A stretch of 64,000 nucleotides of DNA from Microbacteriaceae bacterium. GTDB lineage: Bacteria > Actinomycetota > Actinomycetes > Actinomycetales > Microbacteriaceae. Location of the stretch: contig JAODMT010000017.1 in assembly GCA_025464975.1 (NCBI GenBank), positions 124,001-188,000 of the forward strand, read 5' to 3'. Both the position numbers and the translations under genes were made by a program. The notes under the pieces were generated by a model that saw nothing but the letters and a program-made list of their open reading frames with translations, was not told where the DNA came from and searched no databases. This document shows positions 1 through 8,409 of the stretch, piece by piece (the first letter of the stretch is position 1; each line of letters begins with the position of its first letter).

Positions 1-2086
1 CGTCGAGAAGGCTCGAGTCGACCTGGCGCACCAGCTCTCCGAGCCACTCGATAAGATCCAGAAGTTCCTCGGTCTTCGCCTCATCCGGAATGGTCTGTCG
101 GGCCGCCCGGTAGGCGTCGGAGAGGTACCGAAGCACGAGCCCCTCGGAACGGTTGAGCTTGTAGAACCCGATGTAGTCGTTGAAGGTCATCGCGCGCTCG
201 TAGAGATCCCGTACTACCGATTTGGGGCTCAACTCGAAGTCGCCAACCCACGGCTGGGATGCGCGGTATGTCTGGAATGCCGCATCCAAAAGTTCCGCGA
301 GCGGCTTCGGATAGGTCACCTGCTCCAGGAGTTCCATCCGCTGGTCGTATTCGATTCCCTCGTTCTTCATCGCGGCGACCGCCTCGCCTCGCGCCATGAA
401 CTGCTGGGCGGATAACACGGGACGCGGATCGTCGAGTGTCGCCTCGAGCACCGAGATGACGTCCAGGGCGTAGGTCGGCCCGTGCTCGGCCGTCTGCCCG
501 GCGGCCAACTCCGCCGGTTGCAGCAGATCGAACACGGCGAGCGCGAACGGGGAGAGCGGCTGGTTGAGCGCGAAGTTCGGCTGGAGGTCGACGGTCAGGC
601 TGATGGTGCCGGTCGGGCTCTGTTGAACGATCTCGGCCGTGCGGAGCGTGCGGTAGATGGCGAGCGCCTGGCGGGCGAGCTCCCGCTGCCTCTGGCGCGG
701 CTCGTGATTGTTCTCGATGAGCTCGCGAAGCTCGTCGAACGGCTTCCCCCCGCGGCCGATGACGTTGAGCACCATCGCGTGGTTCACCTGCATGCTCGAG
801 GTGAGTCTCTCAGGCTCGGCGGAGACGAGGCGATTGAAACTCGGCTCGCCCCACGAGACGAATCCATCCGGGGCGCGCTTGCGCACGATCCGTTTGATCT
901 TCTTCGGATCATCCCCGGCCTTGGCGAGCAGTCGCGCGTTCTCGGTCTCGTGATCGGGGGCCTGCACGACGACCGTTCCCGCCGTGTCGAAACCGGCGCG
1001 ACCAGCGCGGCCGGCGATCTGGTGGAACTCGCGAGCGCTCAACTGCCGCATCTTGGTTCCGTCGAACTTGGTCAGCGCTGTGAGCAGCACGGTTCGGATG
1101 GGAACGTTGATGCCGACGCCGAGGGTGTCGGTGCCGCAGATCACCTTGAGGAGGCCGCGCTGCGCGAGCTGCTCGACCAGTCGCCGGTACTTGGGCAGCA
1201 TCCCGGCATGGTGCACGCCGATTCCGCTGCGGATGAGGCGGCTGAGGGTGCGCCCGAAGTTGGTCGTGAACCGGAAGTCACCGATGGCCTCGGCGATCTC
1301 ATCCCGCTGCTCCCGACTGGCAATCTTCACGCTCGTGAGGGACTGGGCTCGCTCGAGCGCGGCAAGCTGGGAGAAGTGCACGATATAGATGGGCGCCTGG
1401 TTGGTGGCGAGCAGGTCCTCGACGGTCTCGTGCACCGGGGTGGTCGCATAGGAGAAGTGCAGTGGAACGGGCCGGTCGACCCCCGTGACGACCGCGGTTT
1501 CGCGAGCGTTGCGGGTGGAGAGGTCCTTCGCGAGCCACTCGACGTCGCCGAGGGTCGCCGACATGAGAATGAACTGCACCCGGGGCAGGGTCAGCAGCGG
1601 AACCTGCCACGCCCACCCGCGTTCGGGGTCGGAGTAGAAGTGGAACTCGTCCATCACCACCTGATCGACCGGCGCATCCGCGCCGTGTCGGAGTGCCAGG
1701 TTGGCGAGGATCTCGGCCGTGCAGCAGATGATGGGAGCGTCGGCGTTGACGCTCGAATCTCCCGTGACCATCCCGACGCTCTCCGCGCCGAAAATGTCGA
1801 CGAGGGCGAAGAACTTCTCCGAAACGAGAGCCTTGATCGGTGCCGTATAGAAGGTGCGCTTACCCGCGGCGAGCGCGGCGAAATGGGCCCCCGTCGCCAC
1901 GAGAGACTTGCCGGTTCCGGTCGGGGTGCTCAGGATGACGTTGGCCCCCGAGACGATCTCGATGAGCGCCTCGTCTTGGGCCGAGTAGAGCGAAAGGCCC
2001 CGCTCGGTCGTCCATTCGACGAAGCGCTGGTACACCGCATCCGGGTCATAGTGCTCGGGAATCCGGGCCGACAGCGACTCAGGCAT
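1..2086 (-). CDS. DEAD/DEAH-box helicase with C-terminal DUF3516 region (3' end outside window)
   Basis: Superfamily II ATP-dependent RNA/DNA helicase of the actinobacterial DUF3516 type. Reading the minus strand gives an uninterrupted frame of 695 codons that runs off the left edge. Visible motifs: Walker A STPTGTGKS at residues 53-61, motif II as DEFH near 145, SAT (LMSATLGD) near 175, HHAGMLPKYR near 290, and motif VI QIAGRAGRAGFDTAG near 358. The remainder matches the DUF3516 type of C-terminus. The ATG at 2086 overlaps the stop of the upstream nucleoside hydrolase by 8 bases, so translation is probably coupled. Family members are usually somewhat over 800 residues, so roughly the last 130 are missing. 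Cellular role (RNA processing or repair) is not settled by the sequence. Confidence 0.93.
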   Translation of the reverse strand, partial: MPESLSARIPEHYDPDAVYQRFVEWTTERGLSLYSAQDEALIEIVSGANVILSTPTGTGKSLVATGAHFAALAAGKRTFYTAPIKALVSEKFFALVDIFGAESVGMVTGDSSVNADAPIICCTAEILANLALRHGADAPVDQVVMDEFHFYSDPERGWAWQVPLLTLPRVQFILMSATLGDVEWLAKDLSTRNARETAVVTGVDRPVPLHFSYATTPVHETVEDLLATNQAPIYIVHFSQLAALERAQSLTSVKIASREQRDEIAEAIGDFRFTTNFGRTLSRLIRSGIGVHHAGMLPKYRRLVEQLAQRGLLKVICGTDTLGVGINVPIRTVLLTALTKFDGTKMRQLSAREFHQIAGRAGRAGFDTAGTVVVQAPDHETENARLLAKAGDDPKKIKRIVRKRAPDGFVSWGEPSFNRLVSAEPERLTSSMQVNHAMVLNVIGRGGKPFDELRELIENNHEPRQRQRELARQALAIYRTLRTAEIVQQSPTGTISLTVDLQPNFALNQPLSPFALAVFDLLQPAELAAGQTAEHGPTYALDVISVLEATLDDPRPVLSAQQFMARGEAVAAMKNEGIEYDQRMELLEQVTYPKPLAELLDAAFQTYRASQPWVGDFELSPKSVVRDLYERAMTFNDYIGFYKLNRSEGLVLRYLSDAYRAARQTIPDEAKTEELLDLIEWLGELVRQVDSSLLD

Positions 2087-3008
2087 GGTGGGCAGCGACG
2101 AGCCCGTAGACATGTTCGACATAGGCCCAGAATCCGGCGACATCGAGGGCGACCGGAACACTGGCGTTCGGGTACGCGGAATCGAAGTCAACCACCGTCA
2201 TCCCGCTCGTCAGTGCCCCGCGCTTCTCGACTTCCACCCGCGCTGGCCGGGAGGCAAACAAATCCGGACGTGCCACGTGCGCGACGGCGCAGACATCGTG
2301 CACGGCCTGGCCGTCCCAATTCTTGTCGTTCGCATCTACCCAGTAGGTGGCGAGCGGAAGGATGAGTTCGTTGGCGAGCACCCCGAGTGTCGCCAGCCGT
2401 TGGACGACCGGCCCGGTTGCTCGAGCCTGCAGGGTGAGGTCGAGGCCGACCATCACGACTTCCCAGTCGGCCGCGAAGACCACGCTCGCGGCCTCTGGGT
2501 CCGCGTAGATGTTGAATTCGGCGGCCGGGGTCGCGTTACCGCGGGTGAACGAGCCGCCCATGATGGTGAAGGACGCCGCCAATCGGGCAATCGCCGGCTC
2601 CTGCCGAAGGGCGAGCGCGATGTTCGTGAGCGGTCCGGTGGCGACGAGGTGGATCGCACCTGGAGACGCGCGCAGGCTGTCGATGATGAAGTCGACCGCA
2701 TGGCGCCCGTCGAGCGGAAGTGTCGGTTCGGGAAGGTGAGCATTGCCCAGTCCACTCTCGCCGTGGACGTGAGCGGCCTCCCTCGTGTCCCCGACGAGCG
2801 GCTCGCCGGCGCCGGCCGCGATCGGGACCGACTCGAAATGCAGGTACTCCCGCAGCGCGAGAGCGTTCGAGGTAGTCCGCTGCAGGCCGACGTTGCCGCC
2901 GACCGTCGTCACGCCGACAAGTTCGATGTCCGGATCTCCGTGCGCAAGCAGTAGAGCGAGCGCGTCGTCGAGTCCGGGGTCGCAGTCGAGCAGGATCTTC
3001 TTCGCCAT
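2079..3008 (-). CDS. Nucleoside hydrolase (inosine-uridine preferring type, IunH/RihA family)
   Basis: Hydrolyses the N-glycosidic bond of nucleosides to base and ribose in purine/pyrimidine salvage; cytoplasmic. The diagnostic calcium-binding aspartate cluster DCDPGLDDA is at residues 8-16, the substrate loop with EFNIYADPEA lies near 165-175, and a HDVCAVAH segment near 245 supplies the late active-site residues. Length of 309 matches the family. The ATG at 3008 is followed at once by the canonical family N-terminus and has no clear ribosome binding site, so a leaderless message is possible. Its stop overlaps the helicase start by 8 bases, indicating a two-gene operon. Base specificity cannot be read from sequence. 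Confidence 0.93.
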   Translation of the reverse strand: MAKKILLDCDPGLDDALALLLAHGDPDIELVGVTTVGGNVGLQRTTSNALALREYLHFESVPIAAGAGEPLVGDTREAAHVHGESGLGNAHLPEPTLPLDGRHAVDFIIDSLRASPGAIHLVATGPLTNIALALRQEPAIARLAASFTIMGGSFTRGNATPAAEFNIYADPEAASVVFAADWEVVMVGLDLTLQARATGPVVQRLATLGVLANELILPLATYWVDANDKNWDGQAVHDVCAVAHVARPDLFASRPARVEVEKRGALTSGMTVVDFDSAYPNASVPVALDVAGFWAYVEHVYGLVAAHHA

Positions 3009-3133
3009 GGGTCAACCGTGCCACACGGCGAAGCCGTCAGGGGACACGAACGGCTCCTCCCAGGCGCCGGGAGCGGCCGAAGTTGTCCCCTGGGAGCTCA
3101 GCCTCGTCGGGAGCCCTCGAGCTCGGCACATCG

Positions 3134-3139
3134 TAGAAT
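3134..3139 (+). promoter_or_regulatory. -10 box giving a probably leaderless message
   Basis: TAGAAT lies 5 bases before the GTG at 3145, so the expected transcription start falls at or on the start codon. No Shine-Dalgarno sequence is present. This supports the GTG start of the zinc-knuckle SDR gene. Confidence 0.55.
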
Positions 3140-3144
3140 CGTGT

Positions 3145-4602
3145 GTGACTTCACAACCCGCCATCAATCCAGCCGAACTCGAAGTGACGCTTCGCGTCCT
3201 CGCCTCGATGGACGAGATCGACGAGGAACACCCCGATTTCATCGCCGTCCGCCAGGCCACTGCGCGAATGTTCAAGTCGGTGAAGAAGAACCGACGCCTC
3301 GAGAAGCGGGCCGAGATCGCGGAAGCCGATCGCGCAGTTGTGGCCAACACCGCGACGGGAGCGGCCGACCGCATCGATGACGAGACTCGCGGCATCCCCC
3401 TTGCCATCACCGTGGGAACTCCCACCGCCGGAACCCTGCTCAAGTCACGCCCGTGCTACATCTGCAAGCAGCACTACACCCAGGTCGACGCCTTCTATCA
3501 TCAGCTCTGCCCGGATTGCGCTCGGCTCAATCACGCCAAACGGGACGCCCGGACCGATCTCACCGGCCGGTCGGCGCTGCTCACCGGTGGTCGGGCAAAG
3601 ATCGGCATGTACATTGCGCTGCGTTTGCTTCGGGATGGCGCGCACACGACAATCACGACCCGATTCCCCCGGGATGCCGTTCGCCGGTTCTCGTCGTTGC
3701 CCGATTCCGCCGAGTGGCTGCACCGCCTACGCGTGGTGGGCATCGACCTGCGCGATCCGGCCCAGGTGATCGGACTGACCGATGCCATGACAGAGGCCGG
3801 CCCGCTCGACATCCTCATCAACAACGCCGCGCAGACGGTTCGGCGCTCCCCCGGCTCTTACGCACCGCTCGCGGATGCCGAGTCCGCGCCGCTCCCGGAT
3901 GGGCCGTTGCCCGAGCTGCTCACCTTCGGTCACACGAACGACGCCCATCCCCAGGCGCTCGCCGCCTCGGTCGGCTCCCACCCGATCCTCTCCAACGCGG
4001 GCGGTCTGAGCGCCGCGGAGCTCACCGAGCTCGCGCTCGCCGCGGGATCGAGCTCCCTCGCCCGGCTCGCCGCCGGCACCGCGATCGATGCCGGGGGTCT
4101 GGTGCCGGACCATCACGACTCCAACAGCTGGACTCAGTTCGTGCACGAGGTCGACCCGCTCGAGATGCTCGAAGTGCAGCTCGCAAACGTGACCGCGCCC
4201 TTCCTGCTGGTCTCGCGGCTTCGTCCGGCGATGGCGTCTTCGACAGCCCGTCGCAAGTACATCGTCAACGTCTCGGCGATGGAGGGACAATTCGGTCGGG
4301 GCTACAAGGGCCCAGGTCATCCGCACACCAACATGGCCAAGGCGTCGCTGAACATGCTCACCCGCACGAGCGCGAAGGAAATGCTCGAGACGGATGGGAT
4401 TCTCATGACGAGCGTCGACACAGGGTGGATCACGGACGAGCGTCCACACCCCACCAAGGTCCGGCTGGCCGAGGAGGGTTTCCATGCCCCGCTCGATCTC
4501 GTGGACGGCGCGGCGCGGGTGTACGACCCGGTCGTTCGCGGCGAAGTCGGCGAGGACATCCACGGCGTCTTCCTCAAGGACTACGTCCCAGCCGCTTGGT
4601 AG
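3145..4602 (+). CDS. Zinc-knuckle/SDR fusion oxidoreductase
   Basis: A 485-residue protein. Residues 1-100 are charged and helical. A CYIC...CPDC pair at about 104-125 should bind zinc. From about 140 a Rossmann SDR domain starts with TGGRAKIG (about 147-154), followed by LINNAA near 225 and a C-terminal helix with HTNMAKASLNM near 393-403. In normal SDRs the catalytic pair is Tyr-x3-Lys; here the place of the Tyr is Thr (TNMAK), with a Tyr only earlier in GRGYKGPGH. So a dehydrogenase function is likely by fold, but the chemistry may differ. A longer in-frame extension upstream was rejected because the GTG at 3145 sits behind a good -10 box and family-like sequence begins there. Substrate unknown. 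Confidence 0.85.
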   Translation: MTSQPAINPAELEVTLRVLASMDEIDEEHPDFIAVRQATARMFKSVKKNRRLEKRAEIAEADRAVVANTATGAADRIDDETRGIPLAITVGTPTAGTLLKSRPCYICKQHYTQVDAFYHQLCPDCARLNHAKRDARTDLTGRSALLTGGRAKIGMYIALRLLRDGAHTTITTRFPRDAVRRFSSLPDSAEWLHRLRVVGIDLRDPAQVIGLTDAMTEAGPLDILINNAAQTVRRSPGSYAPLADAESAPLPDGPLPELLTFGHTNDAHPQALAASVGSHPILSNAGGLSAAELTELALAAGSSSLARLAAGTAIDAGGLVPDHHDSNSWTQFVHEVDPLEMLEVQLANVTAPFLLVSRLRPAMASSTARRKYIVNVSAMEGQFGRGYKGPGHPHTNMAKASLNMLTRTSAKEMLETDGILMTSVDTGWITDERPHPTKVRLAEEGFHAPLDLVDGAARVYDPVVRGEVGEDIHGVFLKDYVPAAW

Positions 4603-4660
4603 CCCGCTGCGCGCAGAATGGACCGGCCGGGCTGTTCTCCCGGGTCCTAAGGAGTTCCGA

Positions 4661-5644
4661 ATGACCGACCGCGCCCTCACCCCGCAACACCCAATCAACT
4701 CCGGCTTCGGCCATCGAAGCACTGCGGCCGAGGTGGTCGCGGGCATCGACCTGACCGGCAAGAATGTAATCGTCACCGGCGGATATTCCGGCCTCGGCTT
4801 CGAGGTAACGAAGGCGCTTGTCGGAGCCGGCGCCTCGGTGACCGTTCCGGCGCGGCGACCAGAGCACGCGCGTCAGGTGTTGGATGACGCGGGGCTCGGC
4901 ACCGTCGAGGTCGACGAGCTCGACCTCTCCGATCTCGCGAGCGTTTCCGCGTTCGCCGGACGCTATCTCGACTCCGGACGCCCCCTCCACATTCTGATCA
5001 ATAACGCCGCGGTGATGGCCGCTCCGCTGCATCGGGTCGGACCGGGCTGGGAATCGCAGTTTGCCACAAACCACCTCGGCCATTTCGCGCTCACCAACCG
5101 GCTCTGGCCCGCCCTGGTCTCGGCCGGCGACGCGCGCGTCATCGCCCTGTCATCGACAGGTCACAAGCGGTCCCCGATCCGCTTCGACGACCTGCAGTTT
5201 GAGACCGGCTACGACAAGTGGGCGGCCTACGGGCAGGCCAAGACCGCGGACAGCCTGTTCGCCGTCGAGCTCGACGAGTTGGGACGCGACCGCGGGGTAC
5301 GAGCCTTTGCCGTGCACCCCGGCGGCATCATGACGCCGCTGCAGCGCCACCTGCCCCGCGAGGAAATGATCGCCGCCGGGTGGATTGACGAGGACGGCAC
5401 GGTGAACGAGCGGTTCAAGTCCGCCGAGGAAGGCGCCGCGACCACGGTCTGGGCGGCGACCGCACCGCGACTTGACGGCCTCGGCGGCGTGTATTGCGAG
5501 GACTGCGACATCGCCGAGCAAACGGTGCCTGGATCGGCCGATGCGAGGCTCAGGGGTGTGGACGCTCACGCGATCAACCGCGACGATGCCGCCCGGCTCT
5601 GGGCGATCTCAGCCGAGCTCACCGGCGTCAACGCTTTCGCGTGA
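4661..5644 (+). CDS. SDR family oxidoreductase (retinol dehydrogenase/protochlorophyllide reductase-like)
   Basis: NAD(P)-dependent short-chain dehydrogenase of 327 residues. The cofactor motif TGGYSGLG is near residue 38, INNAA near 115, the serine segment ALSSTGHK near 165 and the catalytic YGQAK near 189. Size and the FATNHLGHFALT segment resemble the retinol dehydrogenase/WWOX-like subgroup, which are usually annotated without a known substrate in actinobacteria. The ATG at 4661 is preceded by a clear AAGGAG ribosome binding site, which decides against the longer in-frame reading from 4484. It lies 58 bases after the zinc-knuckle SDR and could be cotranscribed with it. Confidence 0.9.
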   Translation: MTDRALTPQHPINSGFGHRSTAAEVVAGIDLTGKNVIVTGGYSGLGFEVTKALVGAGASVTVPARRPEHARQVLDDAGLGTVEVDELDLSDLASVSAFAGRYLDSGRPLHILINNAAVMAAPLHRVGPGWESQFATNHLGHFALTNRLWPALVSAGDARVIALSSTGHKRSPIRFDDLQFETGYDKWAAYGQAKTADSLFAVELDELGRDRGVRAFAVHPGGIMTPLQRHLPREEMIAAGWIDEDGTVNERFKSAEEGAATTVWAATAPRLDGLGGVYCEDCDIAEQTVPGSADARLRGVDAHAINRDDAARLWAISAELTGVNAFA

Positions 5645-5689
5645 AGCAACTCGGGCCGCAGAACGACCCGACGACTGCGGCCCCAAAGG

Positions 5690-5695
5690 TAGGAT
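5690..5695 (+). promoter_or_regulatory. -10 box of the GntR gene, probably leaderless
   Basis: TAGGAT ends 6 bases before the ATG at 5702. The transcription start is therefore predicted at the start codon, and no ribosome binding site is visible. Confidence 0.5.
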
Positions 5696-5701
5696 GATTG
5701 C

Positions 5702-6385
5702 ATGGCGGTGACCGATGAAGCAATCCTCAAGATCAAGGGAATGATTCTCAGCGGGGAGCTAAGCCCCGGGGATCGGCTGCCGCCGGAGACCGAGCTGAGC
5801 GAGCGGCTTGGCCTCTCCCGCAGCTCCATGCGCGAGGCCGTGAAGGCTCTCGAGGTGATCCGTGTGCTGGATGTGCGGCGCGGCGACGGCACCTACGTCA
5901 CCAGTCTCGAGCCGCGACTGCTTCTCGAGGCAATGACCTTCGTGGTCGATCTGCACGGAGACGACTCCGTTCTCGAGCTGTTTGCGGTGCGCCGCATCCT
6001 CGAACCGGCTGCCGCCGCCCTCGCCGCGACACACATGTCGACTGCGCAACTCGCGGGCCTTCATGACCAGATCAGTTCGGTCGACGCGTCGACCAGCGTC
6101 GAGGACCTCGTCACCCACGACCTCGAATTTCACTCCGCTGTCGCCGAGGGATCCGGCAACGCCTACCTCGCTACCCTCATCGACTCACTCTCGAGCGAAA
6201 CCATGCGGGCGCGCATTTGGCGGGGGCTCACCCAGGACAACGCCGTGACACGTACCCTCGACGAGCACCTCGCGATCGCGGATGCCCTAGCCAACGGTGA
6301 TGCCGAATTGGCTCGCTCCCTCACCGTGACACACATCTTCGGCGTGGAACAGTGGCTTCGTCGCTGGAGCACGGAGCGCGCGTAA
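5702..6385 (+). CDS. FadR-type GntR transcriptional regulator (wHTH + FCD)
   Basis: A 227-residue DNA-binding repressor/activator. The N-terminal winged helix (residues about 5-70) shows the GntR signature: GELSPGDRLPPETELSERLG, then SRSSMREAVKALE and the wing RRGDGTYV. The FCD effector domain (about 85-215) keeps metal/ligand-type residues in the DLEFHSAVA and DEHLAIADAL segments. FCD-GntR proteins usually sense sugar acids or carboxylates. The adjacent aldo/keto reductase, FAH hydrolase and SDR genes fit this, so it probably controls them, perhaps through the palindrome at 7438-7448. Effector unknown. Confidence 0.92.
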   Translation: MAVTDEAILKIKGMILSGELSPGDRLPPETELSERLGLSRSSMREAVKALEVIRVLDVRRGDGTYVTSLEPRLLLEAMTFVVDLHGDDSVLELFAVRRILEPAAAALAATHMSTAQLAGLHDQISSVDASTSVEDLVTHDLEFHSAVAEGSGNAYLATLIDSLSSETMRARIWRGLTQDNAVTRTLDEHLAIADALANGDAELARSLTVTHIFGVEQWLRRWSTERA

Positions 6386-6403
6386 CCGGCAGAGACGTCG
6401 GAG

Positions 6404-7372
6404 CTATCGCGGCGCTCTGGTCGGGATGAGGCCCTCGCTCTCGAGCGCGTGCCACAGTTCCTCGGGCACCGGCTCGGCGATTCTCGCCGCGTTCTCCAGA
6501 AGCTGCTGCGGTCGGCTGCTCCCGACGACGACGGTCTTCACCGTCGCATCTCGAAGCGCGTAGTGCAGCGCCGCGGTCGGAAGGGAGACGTGGAAGTCCG
6601 CGCACACCCCCGCGATGCGACGAACCCGCGTCAGCGTTTGCGGTGGGACCTCCGCGTAGTCGTAGCGGGCGTCTGCTCCCGGGTTGTCGCGCGCGAGCAA
6701 GCCGGAGTTGAACACCGCCGCGTTCACAATGCCGACCCCGTTGCGCTCACACGCCGGAACGACGCGATCGAGGGCTGGCTGATCGGCGAGCGTCAACCGT
6801 CCGGCCACCATGAGCAGGTCGATGAGACCACTTTCCGCGCCATCGGTCAACGCGATCGTCGACATCGACCCCACCCCAATCGCGCCGACCTCCCCCGCGT
6901 CGCGTAACTCGGCGAGAGCGGGAAGGGCCGAGCGGAGCGCGTCGACATCGCCGGACCGCTCGGGGTCGTGAACGAATGCGACGTCGATCCGATCGATGCC
7001 AAGCCGTTCCCGGGACTCATCGAGCGAGCGCCGGATGCCGTCACGACTCAGGTCCCAGACCCGTTTCTGGTCCGCGGGCACGGCGAAGTCATTCTCGAGA
7101 TCGAGGGATCCGGCGCCCTCGGGGTTAGGCCGGATCAGCCGTCCCACCTTGGTCGAAAGCACAAACTCGTGCCGCCCCTTGGATTGGAGAAATGCGCCGA
7201 GCCGCCGTTCGGACAGACCGAGACCGTAATGCGGCGCCGTGTCGAAATAGCGGATGCCGGCATCCCAGGCGGCCTCGAGGATGGCGACGGCCTCGTCGTC
7301 GGTGAGTTCACGATAGAGGTTTCCGAGATTGGCCGCTCCGTAGCCGAGTCGACCAAAGTCGATGTCACCCAT
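6404..7372 (-). CDS. Aldo/keto reductase, L-fucose/D-threo-aldose 1-dehydrogenase type
   Basis: An NAD(P)-dependent oxidoreductase of the AKR superfamily, 322 residues, TIM barrel. Catalytic tetrad segments are visible: DTAPHYG (Asp and Tyr) at 44-50, STKVGR (Lys) near 74-79 and VAFVHDPERS (His) near 131-140. C-terminal cofactor loop VVVGSSRPQQL is present. The FDTAPHYG/LSERRLGAFL pattern is that of D-threo-aldose 1-dehydrogenases (L-fucose dehydrogenases), which oxidise L-fucose to the lactone. Neighbours of FAH and SDR types fit the later steps of that route. The gene is divergent from 7553 and shares its upstream region. The stop lies 18 bases from the end of the convergent GntR gene. Confidence 0.88.
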   Translation of the reverse strand: MGDIDFGRLGYGAANLGNLYRELTDDEAVAILEAAWDAGIRYFDTAPHYGLGLSERRLGAFLQSKGRHEFVLSTKVGRLIRPNPEGAGSLDLENDFAVPADQKRVWDLSRDGIRRSLDESRERLGIDRIDVAFVHDPERSGDVDALRSALPALAELRDAGEVGAIGVGSMSTIALTDGAESGLIDLLMVAGRLTLADQPALDRVVPACERNGVGIVNAAVFNSGLLARDNPGADARYDYAEVPPQTLTRVRRIAGVCADFHVSLPTAALHYALRDATVKTVVVGSSRPQQLLENAARIAEPVPEELWHALESEGLIPTRAPR

Positions 7373-7437
7373 CCGAGTCCCTCCAACGCGACCGACGCAC
7401 CGAATGCGCCTCCTACTACCGAATCAGCCGAGCTTAG

Positions 7438-7448
7438 ACATCTGATGT
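7438..7448. promoter_or_regulatory. Candidate operator for the FCD-GntR regulator
   Basis: ACATC-T-GATGT is a perfect 5-bp inverted repeat about a single centre base. It sits in the 180-base divergent region between the aldo/keto reductase and the FAH hydrolase genes. Size and position suit a GntR-family dimer site, but no second copy was seen in the window, so assignment to the 5702 regulator is inference. Confidence 0.4.
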
Positions 7449-7552
7449 ATTTGCTGTCAAATCGTCGAATTTGCACGAAACGCCCGGCTTTGGCCTCAAA
7501 GGTGAGGCTATAGTTCTGACGTTAGAGCACTTTGGGGATGAGGAAACAATCG

Positions 7553-8401
7553 ATGAAACTTGCCCGACTTGGCGCCCTGGGCGCAGAACGACCGGCAGTC
7601 CTGCACGAGGGCGCCTATTACGACCTCGGGGCGCTGACCCCCGACATCACAGGCGAATTTCTCGCCGGCGACGGGATCGCCAGAGCAGCGGAAGCCCTTG
7701 CCTCGGGCCGACTTCCGCTCATCGAGGAGGCGGAGACGCTTCGCATTGGCGCGCCCATTGTGCGTCCGAGCGCCATCATCTGCATCGGAATGAACTACTC
7801 GGCCCACGCGGCCGAGTCCGGATCGGCCCCACCCGCCGTGCCGATCATGTTCCTCAAGACGCCCAACACCCTAGGCGGACCCAACGACGACGTGCCGATC
7901 CCCCGCAACAGTTCGAAGACCGACTGGGAGGTTGAGCTCGGCGTCGTCATCGGCGAGCGAGCTTCCTATCTGGATTCCCCGGCCGACAGCATCCGGCACA
8001 TCGCCGGATTCGTCACGACCAACGATCTCTCGGAGCGGGAATTCCAGCTCGAGATTTCCGGCGGCCAGTGGTCGAAGGGAAAGAGCGCCGCGGGATTCAG
8101 CCCCACCGGCCCGTGGCTGGTCACTCCGGACGAGGTGGACTATCGCGACCTTCGTCTGCGCAGCTGGGTGAACGGCGAACCGCGCCAGGACTCCTCGACG
8201 CGCGGCCTCATCTTCGACGTCGACTACATCATCTGGCACCTCAGCCAGTTTCTTGTGCTCGAGCCGGGCGACCTCGTCATGACCGGCACGCCGGAGGGCG
8301 TCGCGCTCTCCGGACGGTTCCCCTATCTTCGGGCCGGGGATGTCTGCGAAATCGAAATTGACGGTCTCGGGCGCCAGCGCCAGAGCTTCGTCCCGGCATA
8401 G
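7553..8401 (+). CDS. Fumarylacetoacetate hydrolase-family protein (likely 2,4-diketo-3-deoxy-L-fuconate hydrolase type)
   Basis: A 282-residue FAH-fold enzyme that would cleave a C-C bond of a diketo acid. Family hallmarks: CIGMNYSAHAAE near 80-91, metal-ligand segment TDWEVELGVVIG near 122-133, GKSAAGFSPTGPW near 180, and MTGTPEGVALS near 243. The ATG at 7553 is preceded by GAGGAAA, which is better than the ATG 21 bases upstream. In the non-phosphorylating L-fucose pathway the FAH protein acts after the SDR encoded next door (8 bases downstream), splitting 2,4-diketo-3-deoxy-L-fuconate to pyruvate and lactate. The exact substrate is inferred from context. Confidence 0.9.
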   Translation: MKLARLGALGAERPAVLHEGAYYDLGALTPDITGEFLAGDGIARAAEALASGRLPLIEEAETLRIGAPIVRPSAIICIGMNYSAHAAESGSAPPAVPIMFLKTPNTLGGPNDDVPIPRNSSKTDWEVELGVVIGERASYLDSPADSIRHIAGFVTTNDLSEREFQLEISGGQWSKGKSAAGFSPTGPWLVTPDEVDYRDLRLRSWVNGEPRQDSSTRGLIFDVDYIIWHLSQFLVLEPGDLVMTGTPEGVALSGRFPYLRAGDVCEIEIDGLGRQRQSFVPA

Positions 8402-8409
8402 GAGCCAAC

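Noticed and set aside
482-2365. 627-codon plus-strand open frame
   Set aside because: It is antisense to the DEAD/DEAH helicase, whose minus-strand motifs are complete; the plus frame has no domain and is long only because of high GC.
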